From NCBI GenBank assembly GCA_013298595.1, contig JAAFIG010000015.1, positions 1-64,000 on the forward strand: a stretch of 64,000 bases of DNA, written 5' to 3'. This document shows, piece after piece, positions 16,323 to 25,594 of the stretch. A program made the translations under genes and the position numbers. The notes beneath the pieces were generated by a model, which worked only from the letters and a program-made list of their open reading frames with translations, was not told the DNA's origin and searched no databases. This DNA is from Deinococcales bacterium. GTDB taxonomy: Bacteria > Deinococcota > Deinococci > Deinococcales > JAAFIG01. The first letter of the stretch is position 1; each line of letters begins with the position of its first letter.

Positions 16323-16853
16323 TTAAACCAAGTACAACCGATTATCCTCGAGTTGGTACAAGAGTGGCACAATGCTGATATTTGGGTATTTGTCGCGCAG
16401 ACGTTGGGCTTCGAGTTTAACGAATTCGATTTCGTTTTCGATTTCAAAAAATGGGGCGTATAGGAAAAAGTAATCTCGAGCTTCTTGTTCGTTCCAGCCG
16501 ACTTCGATCATGCCTTGAACAAAGGTGGGTAAGCGGCGGGTCAGTCCGACCATACCGCAGTTGTTATGGGCAATCAGGGCAATGTGGCGGACTCCGCCAA
16601 TAGCCAGAGCGTATGAGACTCGGAATTCGTTGTGGCGTAGGTTTGCGCCGCTGGTACGGAGAACATAAGCAAAATTATCGGGGATGTGCAGGGTTTTGCG
16701 GTTATCCATGCACATGCCGACCAGTAGCTCAGCGCGTTCGTATTTCTCGAGGGGTGCGCCTAAGTTGTGGTAAGCCAGTAATTTGCCGATGGGGGTGTTT
16801 TGGTACTCGAGTGGGATATCTGAGAGGGTATTGACGGGGAGTAATTCATTCAT
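16323..16853 (-). CDS. Beta-type carbonic anhydrase family protein
   Basis: 176 aa. The zinc/catalytic pattern is visible: LLVGMCMDNRKTLHIPDN gives C-x-D-x-R, and IALIAHNNCGMVGL gives H-x-x-C. The segment NFAYVLRTSGANLRHNEFRV corresponds to the substrate-channel region. The protein is short compared with canonical beta carbonic anhydrases (200-220 aa). It would interconvert CO2 and bicarbonate in the cytoplasm. Its ATG overlaps the stop of the C39-like gene upstream (ATGA), so the two are coupled, an unusual pairing. Confidence 0.8.
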   Translation of the reverse strand: MNELLPVNTLSDIPLEYQNTPIGKLLAYHNLGAPLEKYERAELLVGMCMDNRKTLHIPDNFAYVLRTSGANLRHNEFRVSYALAIGGVRHIALIAHNNCGMVGLTRRLPTFVQGMIEVGWNEQEARDYFFLYAPFFEIENEIEFVKLEAQRLRDKYPNISIVPLLYQLEDNRLYLV

Positions 16854-17962
16854 GATTTAGGCTCAATGACGTAGACAATACCACCTGAAGCGCCAATCCA
16901 GGCTTTCTCGAGTTGGGAGCGTTTGTAAATGCGGCGAACTTGGTTATCGGTAGCGGCAGCGGGGTCGTTGACGATGGTATCGCCTGTGGTGGTAAAGCCT
17001 CGTAGTACCAGTAAGTGTCCGCTGCTCGAGGGCAGGGCAGCATTATCAAGTTTGCCTTCGTCCCAAGCGATGCTGAGAATTAAAGGGATACCTTTGTTAA
17101 TATATTTTTCGGCTTCGGTCAGGCTGCTGAGACGGTGAACGTAGGCTTTTGTGCCTTTTGATGCGGCGTAAGCAACATTAAATGACCAGTTGCCTGCTCC
17201 TGCATATGTGCTATCCCAAACTCTTTTAGCTGCTTCTGGTACGGTATCGGCAAGTTTTGTGCCGAGTTTATTGCTCCAGTACTCGAGGAGCATGGTGGTG
17301 CTGGTGGGGCTACACCAGACTTCACCGCCATTAGGGTAGATCATCTGGGAGCGCATTGGTACAGCTACGTCTTTGCCCCATGCTGTTTGATCAGATTTTG
17401 TGGCAATCACTTGGTAGTGTTGGTTGGCATCGCTGAGAACAGCCGTTAAACCTGTCAGGGTCGGAGTGATATCAGTGGTTTCGCTGCTGAGAATAACGCG
17501 AATTTGTAAGCCATCTGCGAGGCTACTGAGGGTGAGTGTATCGGTTTCGACACTACCAAATTTATCTTTTTGTCTGGAAAAACTACGTCTTGATAAGTTT
17601 GGATCGGTACTCCAAATACCCATTTTGTAATATTTTGACCAAGTGCTACCAAATCGTGCTCGAGCCTCTAATTGCAATGAGGTTTTAGCTGGGGTGATGA
17701 CATTCCATGAAAACACAGCTGTATCAAATCGGGCTGGAATAATGGCTGTTTCAAGAATGCCTTCTTTACTTTTCTCGAGTTTTATTTCGACGGCATTTCC
17801 TTTTTTGCTACTCAAGCCTGTTAGAGTTGCGCCTTGTAAGTCATCGTTATCAAATCCTGTCCAGAGGGTAACTCGTGGTAACTGGGCTGCTTGTGCCACG
17901 AAGCATAAAGCAGTGAGTAATGGTAGCCATAGCCAATTCTTTTTCACCGTCACATTGTACAC
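16850..17962 (-). CDS. Secreted C39-like cysteine peptidase family protein
   Basis: 370 aa exported protein with signal peptide (KKNWLWLPLLTALCFVAQA, then AQ). The N-terminal half is beta-rich (TLWTGFDNDDLQGATLTGLS). The C-terminal half is a papain-like C39_2 domain: GGEVWCSPTSTTMLLEYW has the catalytic Cys after the Gln/Glu position, GHLLVLRGFTTTGDTIVNDP supplies the His and the Asp/Asn. Similar proteins occur in Actinobacteria and Deinococcota and are presumed peptidases or transglutaminase-like enzymes. The GTG start at 17962 sits 6 nt after TATTGT. Confidence 0.82.
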   Translation of the reverse strand: MYNVTVKKNWLWLPLLTALCFVAQAAQLPRVTLWTGFDNDDLQGATLTGLSSKKGNAVEIKLEKSKEGILETAIIPARFDTAVFSWNVITPAKTSLQLEARARFGSTWSKYYKMGIWSTDPNLSRRSFSRQKDKFGSVETDTLTLSSLADGLQIRVILSSETTDITPTLTGLTAVLSDANQHYQVIATKSDQTAWGKDVAVPMRSQMIYPNGGEVWCSPTSTTMLLEYWSNKLGTKLADTVPEAAKRVWDSTYAGAGNWSFNVAYAASKGTKAYVHRLSSLTEAEKYINKGIPLILSIAWDEGKLDNAALPSSSGHLLVLRGFTTTGDTIVNDPAAATDNQVRRIYKRSQLEKAWIGASGGIVYVIEPKS

Positions 17963-17968
17963 AAGGTG

Positions 17969-17974
17969 ACAATA
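17969..17974 (-). promoter_or_regulatory. Leaderless -10 box (TATTGT) for the C39-like gene
   Basis: TATTGT on the minus strand, 6 nt before the GTG start at 17962. Confidence 0.4.
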
Positions 17975-17978
17975 AAGA

Positions 17979-19127
17979 TCATAATTTCTTTCGAGCAGCG
18001 TAAATGGCTAGGCTCGAGATCACCATCATGGCAGTGGTCAGTAAAAAAACACTTTGAATACCAGATTGTCCGCTCAGCCAAGCGCCAACACTAGCACCAA
18101 TCAAAGGTGCAATACCACCGAGCATGGCGTTACGCCAACCTTGTAAGGTACTCATCAGGCTGCCCGCTCGAGCATCCACCATGCGGACGCTACCAACAAA
18201 AAAGAGTCCAAAAGCAAAGCCTTGTAAGCAGGCAGTCAAAATCATCCATTGTGCATTGGGCGCAAGAGCGTAGGATAGATGTGCAAGGCTGTACAAAATA
18301 CCTGCCAGTAACAGAGTACCTGCATCACCAATACGTTTAGCTAAGCGTTTCTCGAATTGCATACTGGGTAATTCGGAAAAAGCAATTAAGGCATAAAACA
18401 AACCAATTTGCGTAGCATCACCACCAAGTTGCGAAATTCGTACACTGTAATACGGTCCAACAAAACCTAAACCCAGTCCAATCAGTAAATTAACCAATAA
18501 AATGACCATTAAACCCTGCTCGAGACGTGGTTGTACAACAGCTTCGGATGTGGTTTTACGCAACACTTCATCTGGCTCGAGGTCTATGTCTTGGCTAGGC
18601 TCGAGTTTGCGTGCCAGTGGTGCTGTTGCCATTAAACCCAATCCTGCTAATAAAAACATCGGGGCATAACCAGTTTTAGCATAGACAAAGCCCATGATGC
18701 CGCTGATGGTGGCAAATGAAAAACTACCCCATAAACGAATACGTCCAAATTGCAAACCATTATTGCTTGCCATACGAGCAATTAAACCATCACCAACTGG
18801 CGAGACTGCACAAGCAAAAATAGATGTCACAACCGAAAGTATCAATGCACCAACAAAATTTTGCACAAAGACACCAAGGGCTAAACTTGCGCCCATCAGC
18901 AATAAACTATTGGCTAAAATAACGCGGTGAGTACCCCTTGCATCGGCAATTCTCGAGAGGATAGGCGCTAATGTTAAACCTGCTATCGGACCAAAAATAG
19001 CGAGGATTCCCAATTGAGCTGGTGTAATACCAAGCTGTGTCCAACGCACACTAATAAAACCAGCAAAGGCACCAATTGCGCCCCAAAAAGCAATGTAATA
19101 CACCGAGGCTCGCCAGTAAACCGTCAC
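17979..19127 (-). CDS. Major facilitator superfamily transporter
   Basis: 382 aa with 12 predicted membrane segments. The N-terminal half has FAGFISVRWTQLGITPAQLG and, after TM2, SRIADARGTHRVILANSLLL, the MFS loop 2-3 motif (D-x-x-G-x-x-R). The second half repeats the pattern (AKRIGDAGTLLLAGILYSLA). The PPP-type layout resembles the MFS_1-like/nucleoside and sugar permease group, but the substrate is not predictable. I chose GTG 19127, placed 7 nt after TACACT, because the frame upstream to 19256 overlaps the divergent GNAT gene. Confidence 0.85.
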   Translation of the reverse strand: MTVYWRASVYYIAFWGAIGAFAGFISVRWTQLGITPAQLGILAIFGPIAGLTLAPILSRIADARGTHRVILANSLLLMGASLALGVFVQNFVGALILSVVTSIFACAVSPVGDGLIARMASNNGLQFGRIRLWGSFSFATISGIMGFVYAKTGYAPMFLLAGLGLMATAPLARKLEPSQDIDLEPDEVLRKTTSEAVVQPRLEQGLMVILLVNLLIGLGLGFVGPYYSVRISQLGGDATQIGLFYALIAFSELPSMQFEKRLAKRIGDAGTLLLAGILYSLAHLSYALAPNAQWMILTACLQGFAFGLFFVGSVRMVDARAGSLMSTLQGWRNAMLGGIAPLIGASVGAWLSGQSGIQSVFLLTTAMMVISSLAIYAARKKL

Positions 19128-19134
19128 AAACAAA

Positions 19135-19140
19135 AGTGTA
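19135..19140 (-). promoter_or_regulatory. Leaderless -10 box (TACACT) for the MFS gene
   Basis: TACACT on the minus strand, 7 nt before GTG 19127. It faces the promoter of the divergent GNAT gene within a 51-bp gap. Confidence 0.45.
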
Positions 19141-19166
19141 ACCGATAAAAGGCTGACAGAGCGGGT

Positions 19167-19172
19167 TATACT
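19167..19172 (+). promoter_or_regulatory. Leaderless -10 box (TATACT) for the GNAT gene
   Basis: TATACT lies exactly 6 nt before GTG 19179. Confidence 0.55.
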
Positions 19173-19178
19173 AGAACC

Positions 19179-20126
19179 GTGCTGCAAATCCGTGAATTCC
19201 AACACGCCGATTACGAAGGGTTGGCATGGCTTGAGAATGCGCTTTTTGCCACACAAATCAGTGCTTTTGAACTCGAGCAGCGCGATATGGCTCGAGATAC
19301 CAACCTTGGGTTTATGCGTTTAGTTGCCTTGTGGGGTTGGGGCGAAGTGATTGGTTACATCGAAGCAACCCAGCGCCCAGCACCTTGGTTTTCTCGAGGT
19401 GAAGTGCGTCTAGCAGTGCGTGAAGATTTTCGGCGGCGTGGTATTGGCGGGGCTTTACTTGGTGTACTCGAGGCAACACTGCGCGAATCTGGTAGCGATG
19501 TCATTTTGTTATATACAGGCGAATTTGATGCTGGGATCAATCATTTTTTATGGCATCGTGGGTACAGTGAATCGTTTCGTGGTTATTCGCAATGGTTGGA
19601 TGTGACGCAAGTCAACCCAGAAAATTATCAAGTGGATTGGCAAAAGCTCGATCAACACAACATTCACTTAAAACCCTTATCGCATTTACGCCACGAATGG
19701 GATTGTGCCGAGAAATTTTATCAACTCTACTTAACCCTCGAACAAGACGCACCTCGAGCTGACCAAGCTTATATAGCACCCAGTTTCGAGGAATTCTGCG
19801 CCAACAATTACGACAGCCCCAGTGCCATCCCTGATGGTGTAACAATTGCTGTACAAAACAATCAATTTATTGGCTTGAATATTTTGTATCTCGACTCGAG
19901 CGGACGGATTTTGCACAATGGTTTAACAGGTGTGCGCCGCGAGCAACGCGGACTCGGATTAGCCCTTGCACTTAAACTCGAGGGAATTAAGTTTGCTCAA
20001 TTTCATGGTTTTGCTGGTATCACCAGTTTTAACGCCAGCAGCAACACGCCAATTCTGCGTTTAAACGAAAAACTTGGCTTTCAGCGCAGCCCAGCGACAC
20101 TCGAGTGGCGTAAAAACTTGCAGTGA
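19179..20126 (+). CDS. Tandem GNAT acetyltransferase
   Basis: 315 aa with two GNAT folds. The first (residues 1-150) has VREDFRRRGIGGALLGVLEA, the acetyl-CoA-binding R-x-x-G-x-G/A loop. The second (residues 160-315) has GVRREQRGLGLALALKLEGI and FNASSNTPILRLNEKLGFQR. Two-domain GNATs of this kind are common in Deinococcota and Actinobacteria (mycothiol-synthase-like layout), but the substrate here is unknown. The gene is divergent from the MFS transporter with a 51-bp promoter region. Confidence 0.88.
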   Translation: MLQIREFQHADYEGLAWLENALFATQISAFELEQRDMARDTNLGFMRLVALWGWGEVIGYIEATQRPAPWFSRGEVRLAVREDFRRRGIGGALLGVLEATLRESGSDVILLYTGEFDAGINHFLWHRGYSESFRGYSQWLDVTQVNPENYQVDWQKLDQHNIHLKPLSHLRHEWDCAEKFYQLYLTLEQDAPRADQAYIAPSFEEFCANNYDSPSAIPDGVTIAVQNNQFIGLNILYLDSSGRILHNGLTGVRREQRGLGLALALKLEGIKFAQFHGFAGITSFNASSNTPILRLNEKLGFQRSPATLEWRKNLQ

Positions 20127-20296
20127 TTTTTTGGGTATGCCCAAGGGCAACTCGAGCAAAGGATAATTTCTCCTGAAATGTAAGGGGTTCTTGGAAAGTT
20201 TGCAACTTATCTGCACCAAAATAATTAGTTTGCTTACTGAAAAACCTTGTTCATCACTTTTATGACCTAAGCTCAAGCTAGAGAAGTTTTTAGAAT

Positions 20297-20857
20297 TCAT
20301 TTTATTTGCTCGAGATACATCAACAATAGCCTATCAAGATCATGAATTTCATAGTTATAAAAAATACAGTAATGCTCTGAGTGCATCACATCCATAAAGT
20401 CTTGTTCAAACAAAGAAGCGTCAAAGAATCGTTTCAAGCCGTATAGACCGTGCCCTTGACCCATCTTATGAAACTGCTTAGGGTGGTTTGATACCCAACT
20501 CGAGACAGCATCCTGTGTGATAAGCCCTAAAAAACCTGTTTCCTCGAGCAATTGCAGTGGCTGCTCCCCATGAAAGTAAAACAGGATTACTCGAGCCTTT
20601 TGCGCTGGTGTAAGTTCAGAAGATAGTTTTCTGGCTTGAGTTGCCGTAAAACAAAACCAAAGTAAAGTTTGATTTGGTGCGACATCTGCTTCTAGTTTCG
20701 ATTTTTCCTGAGCAATCAAGTGTTTGCCCAATTTTGATTTTAGTAACTTGAGCACTTCGTAGACCTGCTCTTGTAAAAGCGTCAAGTCGTCTTTTGAAAG
20801 TGTTCCTTCATCAATAAGTGGGGTAAAATCGAGAATGGGTTGTATTACTGGTGTCAT
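20297..20857 (-). CDS. Putative partner/immunity protein of the first DUF4157 effector
   Basis: 186 aa, all-helical looking, no signal peptide. Its ATG overlaps the stop of the 1542-aa effector (ATGA), the position where cognate immunity or chaperone genes usually lie. Features: TLSKDDLTLLQEQVYEVLKL, a helix LTPAQKARVILFYFHGEQPL and a C-terminal HYCIFYNYEIHDLDRLLLMY. I recognise no family. It carries several CTCGAG sites, unlike the toxin tip next to it, so it may be older than the tip. Immunity function is inferred from position only. Confidence 0.6.
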   Translation of the reverse strand: MTPVIQPILDFTPLIDEGTLSKDDLTLLQEQVYEVLKLLKSKLGKHLIAQEKSKLEADVAPNQTLLWFCFTATQARKLSSELTPAQKARVILFYFHGEQPLQLLEETGFLGLITQDAVSSWVSNHPKQFHKMGQGHGLYGLKRFFDASLFEQDFMDVMHSEHYCIFYNYEIHDLDRLLLMYLEQIK

Positions 20858-23800
20858 TTAATGTTCTCCAATGGTTGCGCGACTTGCCCACTAGCTAATG
20901 GCTTGACTTGAAGCTCTATGTCGTAATTCACCCACATTTTATCACTTCTCGATAATCCATATTTTTTCAATAAATCATCATGAACTGCTTTCAAAGTTGG
21001 GGTGCGTCGCTCATAAAATTGCATATATGAGCCAATGTCCGTGAATTCTGCTTGATTTGATGTAATCACTTTCGCACCTGTGATTTCATGTCCTGATTGG
21101 ATGATACTGGTATCAGCGTATTGAACCGAATGGGTTTTTAAGACGCCTTCATTAAGTGGTATTCCTTGGCGGCGTAACGTTTCAAGTTGCAAAATGGCAT
21201 CAAAATTCTGAATTGTACTCATTTTGACTGTCTTTACACCGCCAAAATCCACGCCTAACCGCTTCATCTGATACATGGTCATATAGGTGACTGTTGGTAT
21301 TCCTTTTCCGGCTACCAGCGAAACCGAAGTGTTGTCAATCCAGTTAGGTAAATCATTTAAAAATGCTTCTTGCAATTCAATTTTTTGCGTATTGGGATTA
21401 TAGGATCGAACAAATGAACCATTTTTACCCGTAGGGCTTGTGACTGTAGTTTGTAATGTTTTTGTACCATCGGCTGTGATATTGATTCGTGAATCCTGAA
21501 AATTCCATCCTTTCGGTGGAACAGACACATCAACAGAATCATACAGTCCCGCGACTGGTGCTCGTACCCGTCCTCCAGTGCTTGGCGCAGCAATTTCTCC
21601 TGTGCCTGGTGCTTTGGGTTTACTTGAGAGCGAAGTTTTGTACTCGGCAATTTTCTTATCAAAAACCTTGATTTCTTCTTGAATACTCAGTTTCTGGGCT
21701 TTTGATAATTTCTGTGTTTCCAAAGCCGATGCTCGAGTGGCAATCATTTTCTCGAGCTTAGCGATTTCTTGTTCTATTTCCCAAGCTCGAGACATTGGCG
21801 CGGGTTTGCCGTTGCGTTTAACCCAGTTGGTGAATTGGTCTCGTAATGCACGGAGTCTACCTGAGAAATTAGCGTACATTCGCATGGCATCAAGTGCTTC
21901 GAGATGTAGTAATAAGTCGGCTTGATTAACTTTTACGCTACCCACTTCAATACGAACGTTTTTGAGCACCCCAAAGCTACCTTTATCGCCAACTACTCGG
22001 ATCACACTTGGCTCAAGGCTGGGGTTGAGTTTTAACGTGGTGTTGTTGCGGTAACTGGCGGGTAGCACATTGACCAATTCGCGTTCAGCTTGGTTCATGG
22101 CTGTAACAGCACGAGTTGTGCTGTTACCTCCTAGGTTTTTAGCACCAAAGGCAAGCAGTGTTCCGTTGATGGCTAACCCAGCGAGGATTCGCACAATGCG
22201 TTGAATCTTTTCTTCTCGGCTGAGGTTGCTACTAGCAATGTCATCTATTTGTTTAATACTCGAAGCAGCAATAATAATCCCCTGAGCACCATTTAAGGCA
22301 AAGTCAGTGATAATTAAGTACTGCCCTGCTTTACTGGCAACTGCTTTGCTTAAAGCAACTTCGCCACCTTTGGCTAAGGCACGTAGACTTCGTACTGCAC
22401 CTCCAGCACCAATTAAACTCGAGGCAATACCTAGAATATCAACAGCCACATTAACCCCACTGGGTTTAGCTTGTTTTAATTCGTCCGCAAGGGCTAGACT
22501 GCTCGAGACTCCACCAGCCGCTGCTGCTGCTAAGAATAAGTACCCTGCGGCTACTTGTCCCCCTGGAATTATAGCTGCCACTAGTCCTGCTGCAGCTAAA
22601 CCAATGGATGCCCAACCAATGCCATCTGCCCATGACTCGAGGGTAGATTTGCCATCGGTTTTGAAGTTCCGCTCGAGTTCTGGTATGCCATTGGCATTTT
22701 TAGGGATTTGTAATGCAATTTGACCTTTGGGGTATTTGTTAGCTTCGTCGAATAACTCGAGGGCTTCGGCTGCTGAATCGCCTTTAAACTCGATTCGTGG
22801 TGCGCCTGGTGATAGGTCAAGTAAAGTCACACCACCTTTGGTGTTCGGACCAATAAATAAGTTGATTGGTGTGGCAACAGCTGTTGCCTGATTAATAAAA
22901 ACCGATTTAATGGCGACTTCTTTACCTGCTACTAGGGTTTTAATAGCTTTATCGCCTTGTACTACGTAGTCTTGCCATTGGTCGTATTGTGCTTGTTGTT
23001 CGGAAGTTAGTACAACTTGGCGGTATGTGGCTTCGCCGATCTTATTATTTTTAGCATCGTATTCGTTGCAAATGATGTTATAAATATTCGGGTATGCGAT
23101 GACAAATCGGGCTTGGGGTTTATTGCCTGGCATGATGTACGCTAAGCGATTATCAATGTATTCGCCTTGGTATCCAAAGTAGTTCTTGGTTGCCATTGTT
23201 TTCGTTTCTTCAGGAACGGCTCGCCAAGAAAACCGAACTGCTCCTGTTGTTGGTTTAATAGCGTATGTGTACTCAGGCGGTGGATTACTAGGGCTGATGT
23301 AACTTGCCCCCGAAGCTGGGTTACTACCTGTGCTAGTTATGCGTTGATCTTCTCGCATATTCTCGAGTAACCCACCACCTGATAATTGTATGGATTGCAT
23401 TTCTTGCATGGCGCGGAAAGGCACATAATCAGGGGCTGCCTCAGCGCTTTTTAATGCTTGACTAGCAATATCTTCAATTTTACCAACCCGTTGCGTAAAG
23501 ATAATACGCAATTTTTCTTTTGGCGATGTTACCTCGAGAACAACAAGATGATCACCAGTAATATCCCAATCTTCACCTGTCCAAATAGCTTTACTGGGTC
23601 CTTCAAAAACAGCAGGTATATTTCCTTTGACTGTTTTTGGATCATTTTGCACAAACCAACGAAATTGCCTTGGGTCTTTGTAATCTGATGATTGATATTG
23701 TGGTCCTTCACCATCATCAAAACCATAATTAATTTCTGTTCCCACAGGTACGACTTTTAAGGCTGGTTCACCAACCAAAGCAGGTTGACCTTTGACTTCA

Positions 23801-25482
23801 CCTCGACGGTATAAGCGTTCTTGCACAATGACACGGAAACCATCACTGGCTTTTTGGTTACTCGCACTTATACCACCCTGAGCTTGGAAGCGCATATTGG
23901 CTTGGGCAGATTTTGTTTTTAAATCTTCTGCTTCACCTTGATTCAGTCCAACCCACATTCGCCCTGCTTTGATTTCTTGTGCATTTGGTTTTCGCCAGTA
24001 CGTCCAACTACGCCCATTATTTTCAAACTTAAAATCGCCATTTGCATTTGTATGGGTTTCTGCCAGACTTTTATCAAAACCTAGTTGTACTAAAAGGCGA
24101 ACCATAAGTTCTTTTTTTGTATCCACCGAGGCATCCACAGGTACGTAAATACCATCACTCGTCGATTTTTGCGAAGCACTTACACTACCAGCACCACGGT
24201 CACGTTGAATTGCACGTTTACGTTGGACGGGTTGGGAGAGTTGACCAATTTGCTCAAGTGGTTTTGGGAAACCCATGTAATCTTTTAATGTGTTACTTTT
24301 CTGCTCGAGAATACTTTTATTCGCAACAGCTTTCTGACCTTCAATTTGAGCAGCACTTTCTAAACTAGGACTCGAGTCAATACCAGCACTCACCATTCCA
24401 GTTGCTTGTTGAATGGTATGAGCAGTTTCATGAGCTAAAAGTTCAAAGCCAGCACTCGAGTCAGGATCGAATTTACCATTTTGAAAGAAAATATGATTAC
24501 CAGTCGTAAATGCAATCGCATTCACGTTCTTAGCGAGTTCATGCGCTGTGTTATCTGTATGAACCCTCACTTTGGATAAATCAGTATTAAAGTGCAACTC
24601 GAGTTGTTTTTGAATGGCTTGTGGGAGTGGGTTTCCTCCACTTAGTTGAGCAGCTATTCGATCTGAGATTCCTGTTTGCTTTTCAGACTCGAGGGTTGTA
24701 TTGGTTTGCAAGGCTTTTCTTTGTAACTCGAGGTCATTATCACTTTGGGCTAAGGCTCTTTGTAATTCGAGATTCAGGTTTGGAGCATTGCTAATAGCAG
24801 CAAAAGCACTCGCTCGAACTGCTGTATTCTCGGTGTGATCAACAAAACGTTGAATTGCACTGGCTAGTTCACTCATTGGAAAACGCTGCACTCGAGCATA
24901 CGAAATCAAGGTTTTACCAGCATCTTTGCAACGTTGCAAAACATAAGCTTGTTCAATTCTCGAGGCTTTCATATCCGTTGTTTGGGTAATGAAATGTTCT
25001 GCTACTCCAGCAAGCGTGGGATTCTTGCCTCGTTGTAATGGCACATCTGGTCGGCGAATACTTTGCTCGAGAGATTCAGCGTTTTGAGTTTGATGTTGCA
25101 CAAGTCGTTTTGTGTTGTATTCCTTTTGCAAATCCACAGTGGAACGCATGACCACGACTTCATTCTCTAAGTTTCGCCGATCTCGAGCTGTTGCTTTTTG
25201 AATGATTTGCAAGCGTTGTTGAGCAACTCGAGTTTGAACAACAAACTCTTTTCGACGTTGAATCTCGAGACTTCGAGCACGTTTTGCAATTTGTTCTTGT
25301 TTTAATTCAGCTTGTTGCGTTTCTCTAGCTCTTTGTAACTCGAGTAAATCAATTTCTCGAGGTTTAATCGGTTGTCGTAAAGCAATAGAGGATTGTTTGA
25401 CTCGTTGCACCACCGTTTTCGCAGCTTCAGGTTTTTTGACTTCCTGAATCTGTGTTGGGCGATGCAAGCGTACTTGCGACAT
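20854..25482 (-). CDS. Large DUF4157 (eCIS core) effector, C-terminal toxin domain unrecognised
   Basis: 1542 aa. Residues 1-290 are Gln/Arg-rich with coiled-coil character. About 295-375 is the DUF4157 domain (LHFNTDLSKVRVHTDN, HIFFQNGKFDPDSSAGFELL) with the HExxH-type AHETAHTIQQ. This domain is associated with effectors of extracellular contractile injection systems. A long middle part follows, with a glycine/alanine-rich hydrophobic region near 955-1010 (IGLAAAGLVAAIIPGGQVAA) and a coiled coil near 1230-1284. The last 250-290 residues form a separate tip (SVQYADTSIIQSGHEITGAK, then FTDIGSYMQFYERRTP) that I cannot assign. CTCGAG is absent from 20860-21730, which encodes this tip. A leaderless TATACT box precedes it. 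Confidence 0.85.
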   Translation of the reverse strand: MSQVRLHRPTQIQEVKKPEAAKTVVQRVKQSSIALRQPIKPREIDLLELQRARETQQAELKQEQIAKRARSLEIQRRKEFVVQTRVAQQRLQIIQKATARDRRNLENEVVVMRSTVDLQKEYNTKRLVQHQTQNAESLEQSIRRPDVPLQRGKNPTLAGVAEHFITQTTDMKASRIEQAYVLQRCKDAGKTLISYARVQRFPMSELASAIQRFVDHTENTAVRASAFAAISNAPNLNLELQRALAQSDNDLELQRKALQTNTTLESEKQTGISDRIAAQLSGGNPLPQAIQKQLELHFNTDLSKVRVHTDNTAHELAKNVNAIAFTTGNHIFFQNGKFDPDSSAGFELLAHETAHTIQQATGMVSAGIDSSPSLESAAQIEGQKAVANKSILEQKSNTLKDYMGFPKPLEQIGQLSQPVQRKRAIQRDRGAGSVSASQKSTSDGIYVPVDASVDTKKELMVRLLVQLGFDKSLAETHTNANGDFKFENNGRSWTYWRKPNAQEIKAGRMWVGLNQGEAEDLKTKSAQANMRFQAQGGISASNQKASDGFRVIVQERLYRRGEVKGQPALVGEPALKVVPVGTEINYGFDDGEGPQYQSSDYKDPRQFRWFVQNDPKTVKGNIPAVFEGPSKAIWTGEDWDITGDHLVVLEVTSPKEKLRIIFTQRVGKIEDIASQALKSAEAAPDYVPFRAMQEMQSIQLSGGGLLENMREDQRITSTGSNPASGASYISPSNPPPEYTYAIKPTTGAVRFSWRAVPEETKTMATKNYFGYQGEYIDNRLAYIMPGNKPQARFVIAYPNIYNIICNEYDAKNNKIGEATYRQVVLTSEQQAQYDQWQDYVVQGDKAIKTLVAGKEVAIKSVFINQATAVATPINLFIGPNTKGGVTLLDLSPGAPRIEFKGDSAAEALELFDEANKYPKGQIALQIPKNANGIPELERNFKTDGKSTLESWADGIGWASIGLAAAGLVAAIIPGGQVAAGYLFLAAAAAGGVSSSLALADELKQAKPSGVNVAVDILGIASSLIGAGGAVRSLRALAKGGEVALSKAVASKAGQYLIITDFALNGAQGIIIAASSIKQIDDIASSNLSREEKIQRIVRILAGLAINGTLLAFGAKNLGGNSTTRAVTAMNQAERELVNVLPASYRNNTTLKLNPSLEPSVIRVVGDKGSFGVLKNVRIEVGSVKVNQADLLLHLEALDAMRMYANFSGRLRALRDQFTNWVKRNGKPAPMSRAWEIEQEIAKLEKMIATRASALETQKLSKAQKLSIQEEIKVFDKKIAEYKTSLSSKPKAPGTGEIAAPSTGGRVRAPVAGLYDSVDVSVPPKGWNFQDSRINITADGTKTLQTTVTSPTGKNGSFVRSYNPNTQKIELQEAFLNDLPNWIDNTSVSLVAGKGIPTVTYMTMYQMKRLGVDFGGVKTVKMSTIQNFDAILQLETLRRQGIPLNEGVLKTHSVQYADTSIIQSGHEITGAKVITSNQAEFTDIGSYMQFYERRTPTLKAVHDDLLKKYGLSRSDKMWVNYDIELQVKPLASGQVAQPLENIK

Positions 25483-25489
25483 GAATTAA

Positions 25490-25495
25490 AGTATA
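25490..25495 (-). promoter_or_regulatory. Leaderless -10 box (TATACT) for the first DUF4157 effector
   Basis: TATACT on the minus strand, 7 nt before ATG 25482. Confidence 0.5.
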
Positions 25496-25582
25496 TACTC
25501 AATTTCAATATATCCATGAGAGACCACAAAAATTACTTGTCAGACGAAAAAGATGATGAGAATCACCTCATACAATGCCTCT

Positions 25583-25588
25583 TAGACT
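25583..25588 (+). promoter_or_regulatory. Leaderless -10 box (TAGACT) for uppS
   Basis: TAGACT, 6 nt before ATG 25595; it supports the longer N-terminus of the enzyme. Confidence 0.5.
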
Positions 25589-25594
25589 ACCGCT

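Noticed and set aside
20061-20300. 79-codon minus-strand frame with a 4-bp overlap to the 186-aa gene
   Set aside because: The overlap looks operon-like, but more than a quarter lies antisense to the GNAT C-terminus and no family or composition supports it.
20854-25482. Reading the DUF4157 HExxH as a secreted housekeeping metallopeptidase
   Set aside because: The two long paralogues with unrelated C-terminal tips and adjacent immunity-like genes fit effectors much better; peptidase activity of the motif itself is not excluded.
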